From assembly GCA_903868285.1 (NCBI GenBank), contig CAIPUP010000228.1, positions 1 through 5,339 on the forward strand: a DNA stretch of 5,339 bases. The letters are read 5' to 3'. Source of the DNA: an uncultured beta proteobacterium. Lineage in GTDB: Bacteria > Pseudomonadota > Gammaproteobacteria > Burkholderiales > SG8-39. Positions 1 through 5,339 of the stretch are shown piece by piece. The notes below the pieces were generated by a model. That model was not told the DNA's origin and ran no database searches. It saw only the letters and a list, made by a program, of their open reading frames with translations. The position numbers and the translations under genes are program-made. Numbering within the stretch: the first letter of the stretch is position 1; the number at the start of each line of letters is the position of its first letter.

Positions 1-1038
1 CTGCGCCTGCTGGAGGCACTCGGTGTGCTGGCGCAGCTCGACAGCGCACGCTGCGCCCCGGTGTATGCGATGCAGATCAGCGGCGATGATGCACTGTCGC
101 AGCTCGGGCTGTCGGCGTACGAGTCCGGTGTGGAAGAGTTGTGCCGCATCGTCGAGAACAGTCAATTGCGGGCAGCCCTGCTGCGCTGCCTGCAGCAGGC
201 CCCGGGTGTGCGCCTGGTCGAGCGGGCCGAACTGGCGGCAATGGAGACGGTGGATGGCCTGCCCAACCTGATCCTGGCCGATGGTCAGCGCTGTGCTGCG
301 CGCTTGGTGCTTGCGGCCGATGGCGCGCAGTCCCGGCTGCGTGAACTGGCGGGCATTGCGGTGCGGCGCAGGCCTTACGCGCAGGTGGCGGTGGTAGCCA
401 ATTTTCAGCTCGCCAGCGCGCATCCCCACCGCGACTGCGCCAGGCAATGGTTTCTTGGCGACAGCATCCTGGCCTGGCTGCCCCTGCCAGGTCAGCGCAT
501 GGCAATGGTGTGGTCGACCACGCCCGAACATGCCCAGGCGCTGCTGGCGATGGACGCGCCGCAGCTGTGTGCGGCGGTGGCGCTGGCCGGCGGCCTCAGC
601 CCTGACAGCCTGCAACTGTTGACAGCGGCCGCTGCACATCCGTTGCAGTTTCAATCGGCGGCCAGCATGACCGGGCCGCGCCTGTTGTTGCTGGGCGATG
701 CGGCGCATGTGGTGCATCCGCTGGCCGGGCAGGGCGCCAATCTGGGCTTTGCTGATGTCGCTGCGCTGTATCAGACGCTGTGTGTGCAGGAGGCTGTTGC
801 GGTGCGCGCATCGACCGCATCAGCACTGCCCGACCCCGGCGCGCGCCATGTGTTGCGACGTGTGGCGCGGGCACGCGCCGAAGATGTGTTGCGCATGCAG
901 TGGTTGACCGAGGGCTTGATGGCCTTGTTCGCGAGCGATCGTCCTGGTGTGCGCCGGCTGCGTAATGCCGGCCTGCGCTTTTGCAATGCCTTGCCGTTCA
1001 TCAAGACCCTGATGGTGCGTCAGGCGGCGCAGCATTGA
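1..1038 (+). CDS. UbiH/UbiF/UbiI-family FAD-dependent hydroxylase, C-terminal part (5' end outside window)
   Basis: The frame is open from base 1 and ends at TGA 1036-1038, giving 345 codons. Two hallmarks of the ubiquinone-biosynthesis aromatic hydroxylases are visible: the DG motif in LVLAADGAQSRLRE (Asp-Gly near window residues 107-108) and the FAD-ribityl GD motif in LLLLGDAAHVVHPLAGQGAN (Gly-Asp near 232-233). Between them, WLPLPGQRMAMVWST is a typical substrate-domain strand. The N-terminal GxGxxG dinucleotide-binding motif is absent because the gene starts upstream; full-length members are about 390-400 residues, so roughly 45-55 are missing. Such enzymes hydroxylate the ring of ubiquinone precursors using O2, FAD and NAD(P)H, at the inner face of the membrane. 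The position (C5, C1 or C6) cannot be told from this fragment, so I give no symbol. HPLAGQGANLGFADVAAL resembles the UbiI/UbiF form of the motif. It lies 52 bases upstream of dsbC on the same strand, a pairing I recall from other betaproteobacteria. Confidence 0.93.
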   Translation: MRLLEALGVLAQLDSARCAPVYAMQISGDDALSQLGLSAYESGVEELCRIVENSQLRAALLRCLQQAPGVRLVERAELAAMETVDGLPNLILADGQRCAARLVLAADGAQSRLRELAGIAVRRRPYAQVAVVANFQLASAHPHRDCARQWFLGDSILAWLPLPGQRMAMVWSTTPEHAQALLAMDAPQLCAAVALAGGLSPDSLQLLTAAAAHPLQFQSAASMTGPRLLLLGDAAHVVHPLAGQGANLGFADVAALYQTLCVQEAVAVRASTASALPDPGARHVLRRVARARAEDVLRMQWLTEGLMALFASDRPGVRRLRNAGLRFCNALPFIKTLMVRQAAQH

Positions 1039-1080
1039 GCCCTTGCCAGCGATGGTTTTATTCAATTCGGAAGTTTTTGA

Positions 1081-1085
1081 AAGGA
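1081..1085 (+). promoter_or_regulatory. Ribosome binding site that fixes the dsbC start
   Basis: AAGGA lies five bases before ATG 1091. An ATG at 1085 overlaps this motif and so would have no usable site, and the in-frame TTG 1043 and ATG 1052 lack a purine-rich leader. The site therefore favours 1091 as the initiation codon. Confidence 0.7.
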
Positions 1086-1090
1086 TGTTC

Positions 1091-1879
1091 ATGATCAAGC
1101 CCAACACTGCCATCAGCGCGCACATCGGCGCGCACATCGGCTCGCACGGCTTTGGTCGTGCCCCCGCGCTGTTGCTGGGGCTGTTGCTATGCTTGCTGAG
1201 CCTGACGCCGTCGGCACCGCTGCAGGCCCAGTCCCAGTCCCAAGAAACCACCATCAAGCGCGAACTGGAAGCGCGCTTTCCCGGCATGAAGATCGATCGT
1301 GTGATGAAGGCCGGTTTTCTCGGCCTGTATGAAGTGCAGATGGGGCAGGAGATTGTTTATACCGATGAGCGCGCCAGCTATTTGATCAATGGCGAAGTGA
1401 TCGATGCCCGCAGTCGTCGCAACCTGACGCAGGATCGCATCGATAAATTGTCGGAGGTGCGCTTTGATAGCCTGCCGCTGGAGCTGGCGATCAAACAGGT
1501 GCGCGGCAACGGCAAGCGCCAGATCGCCGTGTTCTCCGATCCCAACTGTCCGTATTGCAAGCAGCTCGATCAAGGCATCGCCAAGCTGGACGATGTGACG
1601 ATCTACACCTTCCTCTATCCCATCCTGGCCAAGGATTCACCCGACAAGGCGCGCGCCATCTGGTGCGCCCCAGACCGTGCGCGTGCCTACAACGAGTGGA
1701 TGCTCAGCGGAAAGCGTCTGCCAGCCAATACCGATTGCGATGTGCCCTTGCCGCGCATGCTGGAGCTGGGCCGCAATCTGGGCATCAAGTCGGTGCCGGT
1801 GACGGTGATGAGTAACGGCCAGCGCGTGGTGGGTTCGCGCATCGAGGAAGTGCAGCGACTGTTTGCCGCTTCCCGCTAG
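1091..1879 (+). CDS. dsbC: Periplasmic thiol:disulfide isomerase, DsbC/DsbG family
   Basis: The protein has 262 residues from ATG 1091. An N-terminal signal peptide (hydrophobic core near residues 25-38, ALLLGLLLCLLSL) probably ends after the A in APLQA near residue 46. That leaves about 216 mature residues, the size of E. coli DsbC. Residues about 50-130 form the N-terminal dimerisation region (IKRELEARFPG, YLINGEVIDARSRRNLT). The thioredoxin-fold domain follows, with the active site FSDPNCPYCK (Cys153, Cys156). A second cysteine pair, Cys192 (AIWCAPDRARAYNEW) and Cys216 (ANTDCDVPL), matches the structural disulfide of E. coli DsbC, and the cis-proline is Pro236 (KSVPVTVMSNG). The family shuffles wrong disulfides in periplasmic proteins and is kept reduced by DsbD. 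The CPYC motif is the one I recall for E. coli DsbG, whereas E. coli DsbC has CGYC; length and the second cysteine pair favour DsbC. The extended signal n-region is unusual. It follows the hydroxylase and converges with mltA. Confidence 0.92.
   Translation: MIKPNTAISAHIGAHIGSHGFGRAPALLLGLLLCLLSLTPSAPLQAQSQSQETTIKRELEARFPGMKIDRVMKAGFLGLYEVQMGQEIVYTDERASYLINGEVIDARSRRNLTQDRIDKLSEVRFDSLPLELAIKQVRGNGKRQIAVFSDPNCPYCKQLDQGIAKLDDVTIYTFLYPILAKDSPDKARAIWCAPDRARAYNEWMLSGKRLPANTDCDVPLPRMLELGRNLGIKSVPVTVMSNGQRVVGSRIEEVQRLFAASR
1118..1141 (+). repeat. Two perfect 12-base tandem copies in the dsbC signal-peptide region
   Basis: GCGCACATCGGC occurs at 1118-1129 and again at 1130-1141, encoding Ala-His-Ile-Gly twice. 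A degenerate third unit (Ser-His-Gly) follows at 1142-1150. The repeat lengthens the part of the signal peptide before its hydrophobic core and is in frame, so it changes length without breaking the gene. Confidence 0.85.
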
Positions 1880-1937
1880 CAGGACAGCCTCGCCAAAAAT
1901 TCTATAAGTTATTGATTTTAAACAACTATTTTTACAC
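1880..1937. other. AT-rich spacer between the convergent dsbC and mltA genes
   Basis: This 58-base stretch between the two stop codons is much richer in A and T than the rest of the window, especially from about 1894 onward. It contains no gene. Its placement means it must carry whatever ends transcription of dsbC and mltA, and the only hairpin seen in it is weak. Confidence 0.75.
1907..1933. terminator. Weak candidate bidirectional terminator
   Basis: AGTTATT at 1907-1913 can pair with AACAACT at 1921-1927, leaving one mismatch and a 7-base loop. On the plus strand it is followed by ATTTTT at 1928-1933. On the minus strand a run of five T (bases 1895-1899) lies a few bases beyond the stem. 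The stem is short and made mostly of A-T pairs, unlike a classic intrinsic terminator, so this is a low-confidence call based mainly on position. Confidence 0.25.
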
Positions 1938-3263
1938 CTACTGAGTGGTGCCGGGTGGCTGGCTGCCAACCGGCCAGAGCAGCCACAGCCGGCCCTGCTG
2001 GCGCATGCGTCCGGCCAGTTCACCCGCCTGCGGGCCGGAGCCCCAGAACAGATCGGCCCGCACTGCGCCACGAATTGCCCCGCCAGTGTCCTGCGCCATC
2101 ATCAGCCGGTTCAGCGGCTGGCCGTTATCGGGTCGCGTGGTCGATAGAAACACCGGCGTTCCCAGAGGCGTAGTGCGCGGATCGATGGCCAGCGAGCGCT
2201 CATTGGTGAGGGCGACGCCCTGCGCGCCGATCGGCCCGGCGTTGCTGTCGGGCAGTTCGCGAAAGAACACATAGCTCGGGTTCTGCGACAGCAGCTCTTG
2301 CAACCGCGCCGGATTGGCGCTGGCCCATTGCTTGATGCTTTGCATCGACACCTGATCGCGCGCCAGTTCGCCCTGCTCGACCAGCCAGCGGCCGATGGGG
2401 CGATAGGGATGACCGTTCTGATCGGCATAGCCAACACGGGTGGTGCTGCCATCGGGCAGGCGGATGCGTCCCGAGCCTTGTATCTGCAGGAAAAACGCCT
2501 CCACCGCATCGTCCACCCAGAGCAGTGTTTTGGCTTGCAGCGCCGGCCCATCGCGCTCAATGTCGCTACGCGAGGCATAGGGCACGACGCGCCGTCCCTC
2601 GAGGCGGCCACGCAGACGCAGGTTGCGCAATTCCGGATAGAGGCTGCTCAGGTCGATGCTGAGCAGATCGTCTGGCGTGGCATACAGCGGATGCAAATAG
2701 GGCGCCACGCGCTGGCGACTGCCTTGCAGGACCGGTTCGTAATAGCCGGTGATGAGGCCGGTTTCCAGGCCGCCGTCCATCGCGGCGTTGCTGCCTTCTG
2801 CATGACGCAGTTGCCACGGCTGCAGCATTACCTCCAGTCGTTGCCGCAGTTCCACTGCTGAGGCGGCATTGAGTGCATCGAGACTTTGGCACAACGCCAG
2901 CCAGGGCGATTGCGCCCGCCGCAGCGCGACACCGCAGGAATGTGCCAGGGCCGGCAGCCAGGCGCGCAGGTCGTCCTCGGCCCAGCCTGGCAGGTCGGCA
3001 AAGCGCGCTGGAACCAGGCTGGGTTTGCTGATGGGTGCAGCGGGTGGGGTCGTCATGCCGGGCATGGCAGGCGTCGTCGCGCCGGGTTGGCGTTCAATCA
3101 CCGGCGGTCTGGTTGGCAGTGGTGCACAGCCGCTCAGCGATGCCAGCAGTGACGCCAACAGCAAGGCCGGCATCAATGCCAACAGCAAGGCCGACGGCGA
3201 TGCGGATCGCGGTCCGGGCGGCGGCAGGCAAAGCGGCGCGGGTATCATCGGCAGTCTTGCCAT
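1938..3263 (-). CDS. mltA: Membrane-bound lytic murein transglycosylase A (MltA), lipoprotein
   Basis: MltA cleaves the MurNAc-GlcNAc bond of peptidoglycan, leaving 1,6-anhydro-MurNAc, while anchored to the outer membrane. With ATG 3263 the protein has 441 residues. A leucine/alanine-rich signal segment ends in a lipobox, LSGC, with lipidated Cys46, followed by a proline-rich linker to about residue 85. The MltA barrel domain shows TGYYEP (residues 172-177), FLQIQGSGRI (258-267) and YADQNGHPYRPIG (279-291). The C-terminal 3D domain carries its three aspartates in AIDPRTTPLGTP (Asp361), AQDTGGAI (Asp392) and RADLFWG (Asp404). E. coli MltA is shorter (about 365), the difference being mainly the N-terminus and linker. 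The start is uncertain: the frame stays open up to ATG 3434, and ATGs at 3359, 3308, 3296, 3248 and 3173 are also in frame. None has a convincing Shine-Dalgarno. I chose 3263 because it gives a plausible lipoprotein signal with an arginine and avoids the divergent gene at 3295; 3248 is nearly as good. Confidence 0.93.
   Translation of the reverse strand: MARLPMIPAPLCLPPPGPRSASPSALLLALMPALLLASLLASLSGCAPLPTRPPVIERQPGATTPAMPGMTTPPAAPISKPSLVPARFADLPGWAEDDLRAWLPALAHSCGVALRRAQSPWLALCQSLDALNAASAVELRQRLEVMLQPWQLRHAEGSNAAMDGGLETGLITGYYEPVLQGSRQRVAPYLHPLYATPDDLLSIDLSSLYPELRNLRLRGRLEGRRVVPYASRSDIERDGPALQAKTLLWVDDAVEAFFLQIQGSGRIRLPDGSTTRVGYADQNGHPYRPIGRWLVEQGELARDQVSMQSIKQWASANPARLQELLSQNPSYVFFRELPDSNAGPIGAQGVALTNERSLAIDPRTTPLGTPVFLSTTRPDNGQPLNRLMMAQDTGGAIRGAVRADLFWGSGPQAGELAGRMRQQGRLWLLWPVGSQPPGTTQ
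3154..3201 (-). repeat. Imperfect 24-base tandem duplication in the mltA signal peptide
   Basis: Bases 3154-3177 and 3178-3201 match at 20 of 24 positions, and the first 16 (GCCAACAGCAAGGCCG) are identical. On the mltA strand they encode SALLLALM and PALLLASL, so the hydrophobic core of the lipoprotein signal appears to have grown by an in-frame duplication. Confidence 0.7.
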
Positions 3264-3281
3264 CTGCGGTATGGCATCAAC

Positions 3282-3286
3282 AGGAG
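3282..3286 (+). promoter_or_regulatory. Ribosome binding site of the small gene upstream of rpe
   Basis: AGGAG lies eight bases before ATG 3295. It is the strongest Shine-Dalgarno match in this intergenic area and is the main argument that translation starts here. Confidence 0.6.
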
Positions 3287-3294
3287 TCTGGCGC

Positions 3295-3456
3295 ATGGGT
3301 GAGGGCATATGGATTTTGTTTCTCGAGGCGGGTCTGGCCTTGGGTCTGTTTGTGTTCATCGTCTGGTGGACCTTGCCGCGCCGTAGCACTCCAGGCACTG
3401 CTGCCGAAGTGGCGATAGAAGATAAGGCTGCCAATCAGGAAAGTAATCATGGCTAA
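3295..3456 (+). CDS. Small putative single-pass membrane protein, function unknown
   Basis: ATG 3295 to TAA 3454-3456 encodes 53 residues. After a short MGEG start comes one hydrophobic helix (residues about 5-27: ILFLEAGLALGLFVFIVWW), then PRR and a polar tail of about 25 residues rich in Ala, Glu, Asp, Asn and Gln. Basic residues right after the helix suggest the C-terminus faces the cytoplasm. There is no cysteine, no lipobox and no obvious signal cleavage site. A good ribosome binding site and an overlap of 8 bases with rpe, in a different frame, argue for a real gene translated together with rpe. The evidence against it is that it is short and lies opposite the leader, or possible N-terminal extension, of mltA. 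I do not recognise the family and propose no function. Confidence 0.6.
   Translation: MGEGIWILFLEAGLALGLFVFIVWWTLPRRSTPGTAAEVAIEDKAANQESNHG
3437..3442 (+). promoter_or_regulatory. Ribosome binding site of rpe
   Basis: AGGAAA lies six bases before ATG 3449, inside the last codons of the small upstream gene. Ribosomes finishing that gene would stop next to the rpe start codon, which fits translational coupling. Confidence 0.6.
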
Positions 3457-4135
3457 GCCTGTGCAGTACCGTATCGCTCCCAGCATTCTCTCGGCCGATT
3501 TCGCCCGTCTGGGCGAAGAGGTCAAGGCGGTGCTGGCCGCTGGCGCCGACATGATTCACTTCGATGTCATGGACAACCATTATGTGCCCAACCTCACCAT
3601 CGGCCCGCTGGTGTGCTCGGCCATACGTCCGCTGACCGATGCCATGATCGACGTGCATCTGATGGTCAAACCGGTGGATCGCATCGTGCCGGATTTCGCC
3701 AAGGCCGGCGCCAATCTGATCAGCTTTCATCCCGAGGCCAGTGACCATGTCGATCGCACCATTGGCCTGATTCATGAGTGTGGTTGCAAGGCCGGACTGG
3801 TGCTCAATCCGGCCACGCCCTTGTCGTGCCTGGATCATGTCTTGCCGAGCCTGGATCTGGTGCTGGTGATGTCGGTCAACCCGGGTTTTGGCGGGCAGCA
3901 ATTCATTCCCTACACGCTGGAAAAAGTGCGCGCCATCCGCGATCGTATCGATGTCCTGGGCAAGCCCATCCTGTTGCAGGTCGACGGTGGCATCAAGGTC
4001 GACAACATCGCGGCTGTGGCGGCAGCCGGTGCGGATACCTTTGTTGCCGGTTCGGCGATTTTTGGCAGCAATGACTATCCGGCCACCATCGCTGCCATGC
4101 GCTCTGCCCTGGCCGGATCGGGAGCGCGGGCATGA
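3449..4135 (+). CDS. rpe: Ribulose-phosphate 3-epimerase
   Basis: This cytoplasmic enzyme interconverts D-ribulose 5-phosphate and D-xylulose 5-phosphate in the pentose phosphate pathway, and also in the Calvin cycle where present. The protein has 228 residues, the usual length for the family, and is a single TIM barrel. Motifs run in order: APSILSADFARLGEE (10-24), the metal/catalytic strand HFDVMDNHYVPNLTIG with His37 and Asp39, DVHLMVKPVDRIVPDF with His70, GLVLNPATPL, MSVNPGFGGQ (141-150) and QVDGGIKVDNI with Asp179, then the phosphate-binding FVAGSAIF (198-205). The four named residues are the divalent-metal ligands, two of which (Asp39, Asp179) act as the acid-base pair. All appear intact, and the sequence is very like E. 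coli Rpe. The gene overlaps the small upstream gene by 8 bases and the next gene by 4 (ATGA), indicating an operon. In many betaproteobacteria rpe is followed by gph; here it is not followed directly by it. Confidence 0.98.
   Translation: MAKPVQYRIAPSILSADFARLGEEVKAVLAAGADMIHFDVMDNHYVPNLTIGPLVCSAIRPLTDAMIDVHLMVKPVDRIVPDFAKAGANLISFHPEASDHVDRTIGLIHECGCKAGLVLNPATPLSCLDHVLPSLDLVLVMSVNPGFGGQQFIPYTLEKVRAIRDRIDVLGKPILLQVDGGIKVDNIAAVAAAGADTFVAGSAIFGSNDYPATIAAMRSALAGSGARA
4120..4124 (+). promoter_or_regulatory. Probable ribosome binding site of the FAD dehydrogenase gene
   Basis: GGGAG lies seven bases before ATG 4132, within the end of rpe. Together with the ATGA stop/start overlap it supports 4132 as the start. 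Confidence 0.5.
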
Positions 4136-5339
4136 ACCTGCTCGAAAGCGCCGCAGCCATTGTCGGTGCCGGCAATGTCTTGAGTTCCAGCGAGGATGTG
4201 CAGCCCTTTGTCAATGATTGGCGCAAGCGCTATCGCGGCCGGCCACTGGCGGTGGTGCGACCGGGCAGTACGGCCGAGGTGGCAGCACTGGTGCAGCTGT
4301 GCGCCCAGACCGGTACCAGCATCGTGCCGCAGGGGGGTAACACCAGCCTGTGTGGTGCTTCGGTGCCTGATGGCAGCGGGCAGCAGCTGGTGATCAGTCT
4401 GGTACGCATGAACAAGGTGCGGGCGGTGGATGCGCTCAACAACACCCTGACGGTGGAGGCCGGTTGCATTCTGGCCAATGTGCAAAAAGCTGCGGATGCG
4501 GTCGATCGACTGTTTCCGCTCAGTCTGGGTGGTGAAGGCTCGGCCGTGATCGGCGGCAATCTGTCGACCAATGCCGGCGGCACTGGCGTGCTGCGCTATG
4601 GCAATACGCGCGAGCTGGTGCTGGGCCTGGAGGTGGTGCTGCCCGATGGCCGGGTGTGGGACGGACTGCGCGGTCTGCGCAAGGACAACACCGGCTATGA
4701 CCTCAAGCAGCTGTTTGTCGGGGCCGAAGGCACGCTGGGCATCATCACTGCCGCAGTGCTGAAACTGTTTCCCAAGCCGGTGGCGCGCCTGACTGCCATC
4801 GCAGCCCTGGATACGCCCGAGCAGGCATTGCAGCTGTTCAATCTGGCGCGGGCGCAACTGGGCGAGCGCATCACCGGCTTTGAATTGTTCTCGGACTATT
4901 GCCTGGAACTGGTGCTGAAGCATTTTCCCGGCAGCCTGGCACCGCTGCCGGACCGGCATCCGCAATATGCGCTGATGGAAGTGTCGGAATTGCGCTCCGA
5001 GCAGGAGGCGCGTGACGGGCTGGAACGATTGCTCGGTGACGGACTGGAGCAGGGCTTGGTGCGCGATGCCACGGTGGCGCAGTCGCTGGCGCAGTCGGCG
5101 GCGTTCTGGGCCTTGCGTGACCATGTCTCCGAGGCGCAGCAGATGGAGTGCAAGAACATCAAGCATGACATCGCTGTACCGATATCGAGCATTGCCGAAT
5201 TCATCCGGGTGACCGATGCGGCGCTGGCAGCGGCCTATCCCGGTGTGCGACATGTCACCTTTGGTCATCTGGGCGATGGCAATCTGCATTACAACGTCGC
5301 GCCGCCCATAGGTGTCGATCCGGAACGCTTTGTCAGCGA
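4132..5339 (+). CDS. FAD-linked 2-hydroxyacid dehydrogenase, D-2-hydroxyglutarate dehydrogenase-like (3' end outside window)
   Basis: The frame is open from ATG 4132 to the window edge: 402 complete codons and two bases. The N-terminal FAD-binding domain of the VAO/PCMH fold shows PQGGNTSLCG (66-75), VEAGC (108-112), and LGGEGSAVIGGN with STNAGG (132-150), then LGLEVVLPDGR and FVGAEGTLGIITAAVLKLFP. The C-terminal FAD-oxidase domain begins around residue 230 with ERITGFELFSDYCLELV. It includes WALRDHVSEAQ, the probable substrate-binding segment NIKHDIAVP (342-350) and the metal site GHLGDGNLH with His379 and His386. The third expected metal ligand, a glutamate, lies past the edge; about 60-75 residues are missing. 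The NIKHDIAVP and GHLGDGNLH motifs are those of D-2-hydroxyglutarate dehydrogenases, which oxidise D-2-hydroxyglutarate to 2-oxoglutarate and pass electrons on through a flavoprotein or quinone. D-lactate dehydrogenase and glycolate oxidase subunit GlcD share the fold, so the substrate is inferred and no symbol is given. The 4-base overlap with rpe indicates co-translation. Confidence 0.92.
   Translation, partial: MNLLESAAAIVGAGNVLSSSEDVQPFVNDWRKRYRGRPLAVVRPGSTAEVAALVQLCAQTGTSIVPQGGNTSLCGASVPDGSGQQLVISLVRMNKVRAVDALNNTLTVEAGCILANVQKAADAVDRLFPLSLGGEGSAVIGGNLSTNAGGTGVLRYGNTRELVLGLEVVLPDGRVWDGLRGLRKDNTGYDLKQLFVGAEGTLGIITAAVLKLFPKPVARLTAIAALDTPEQALQLFNLARAQLGERITGFELFSDYCLELVLKHFPGSLAPLPDRHPQYALMEVSELRSEQEARDGLERLLGDGLEQGLVRDATVAQSLAQSAAFWALRDHVSEAQQMECKNIKHDIAVPISSIAEFIRVTDAALAAAYPGVRHVTFGHLGDGNLHYNVAPPIGVDPERFVS

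Noticed and set aside
1043..1066. A possible promoter for dsbC (TTGCCA at 1043 with AT-rich bases near 1059-1066)
   Set aside because: The spacing is 10-12 bases, too short for a sigma-70 promoter, and no good -10 hexamer follows at 16-18 bases. Read-through from the hydroxylase gene is equally likely.
820..1287. A minus-strand frame of 155 codons spanning the end of the hydroxylase gene and the start of dsbC
   Set aside because: It crosses two real genes on the other strand, resembles no family and reads as low-complexity shadow sequence.
2298..2861. A plus-strand frame of 187 codons opposite the middle of mltA
   Set aside because: The MltA motifs on the minus strand explain this region; the plus-strand product shows no domain, and codon choice favours the minus strand.
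3057..3071. A near-palindrome around CATGCCGGGCATGG
   Set aside because: It lies in the coding sequence of the MltA linker (encoding Met-Pro-Gly-Met), has almost no loop, and is not placed where a terminator or operator would be expected.
2869..3294. Extension of the small membrane-protein frame upstream to base 2869 (195 codons in total)
   Set aside because: The upstream part lies opposite the lipobox, linker and catalytic-domain start of mltA and reads as its complement. The ribosome binding site supports the start at 3295.
4075..5289. A 404-codon open frame on the minus strand opposite the FAD dehydrogenase gene
   Set aside because: It is antisense to a gene with clear family motifs throughout, has no recognisable domain or ribosome binding site, and its composition (rich in Gln, His, Arg, Ala) is typical of the complement of GC-rich coding DNA.
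1..5339. A defence system, mobile element, prophage, CRISPR array or tRNA/rRNA gene
   Set aside because: Every long stretch is explained by housekeeping genes. No transposase, recombinase, phage protein, regularly spaced repeats or cloverleaf sequence was recognised on either strand.

Overview
The window is a densely coded, GC-rich chromosomal stretch that looks betaproteobacterial. The gene pairing (a UbiH/UbiF/UbiI-type hydroxylase followed by a DsbC-type isomerase, and mltA beside rpe), the strong G/C bias at third codon positions and the close resemblance of Rpe to the E. coli protein all point to Proteobacteria. The assignment to Betaproteobacteria rests on remembered gene order, and I cannot name a genus. 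No RNA gene, CRISPR array, insertion sequence, phage gene, integration site or origin was seen.

Layout, left to right. Bases 1-1038 hold the C-terminal 345 codons of a flavin monooxygenase of the ubiquinone-hydroxylase family, whose N-terminus lies outside the window. After a 52-base gap, 1091-1879 encodes a periplasmic DsbC/DsbG-type disulfide isomerase on the same strand. An AT-rich spacer of 58 bases (1880-1937) separates it from mltA, a lipoprotein lytic transglycosylase on the minus strand (about 3263 down to 1938). Divergent from mltA is a plus-strand cluster with overlapping reading frames: a 53-residue putative single-pass membrane protein (3295-3456), rpe (3449-4135) and an FAD-linked 2-hydroxyacid dehydrogenase related to D-2-hydroxyglutarate dehydrogenase (4132 to beyond the right edge).

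Functionally this is housekeeping DNA: quinone biosynthesis, oxidative folding of envelope proteins, peptidoglycan turnover, the pentose phosphate/Calvin pathway and oxidation of a 2-hydroxyacid. The two cell-envelope genes, dsbC and mltA, converge on the AT-rich spacer. The rpe cluster is probably one transcript, because its genes overlap by 8 and 4 bases and each has its own Shine-Dalgarno-like sequence.

I found no convincing undescribed system. The points most worth a second look are the small membrane-protein gene lying antisense to the mltA leader, the coupling of rpe to an FAD dehydrogenase, and the isomerase's CPYC motif combined with valine before the cis-proline. Short in-frame repeats in two signal peptides are minor curiosities.
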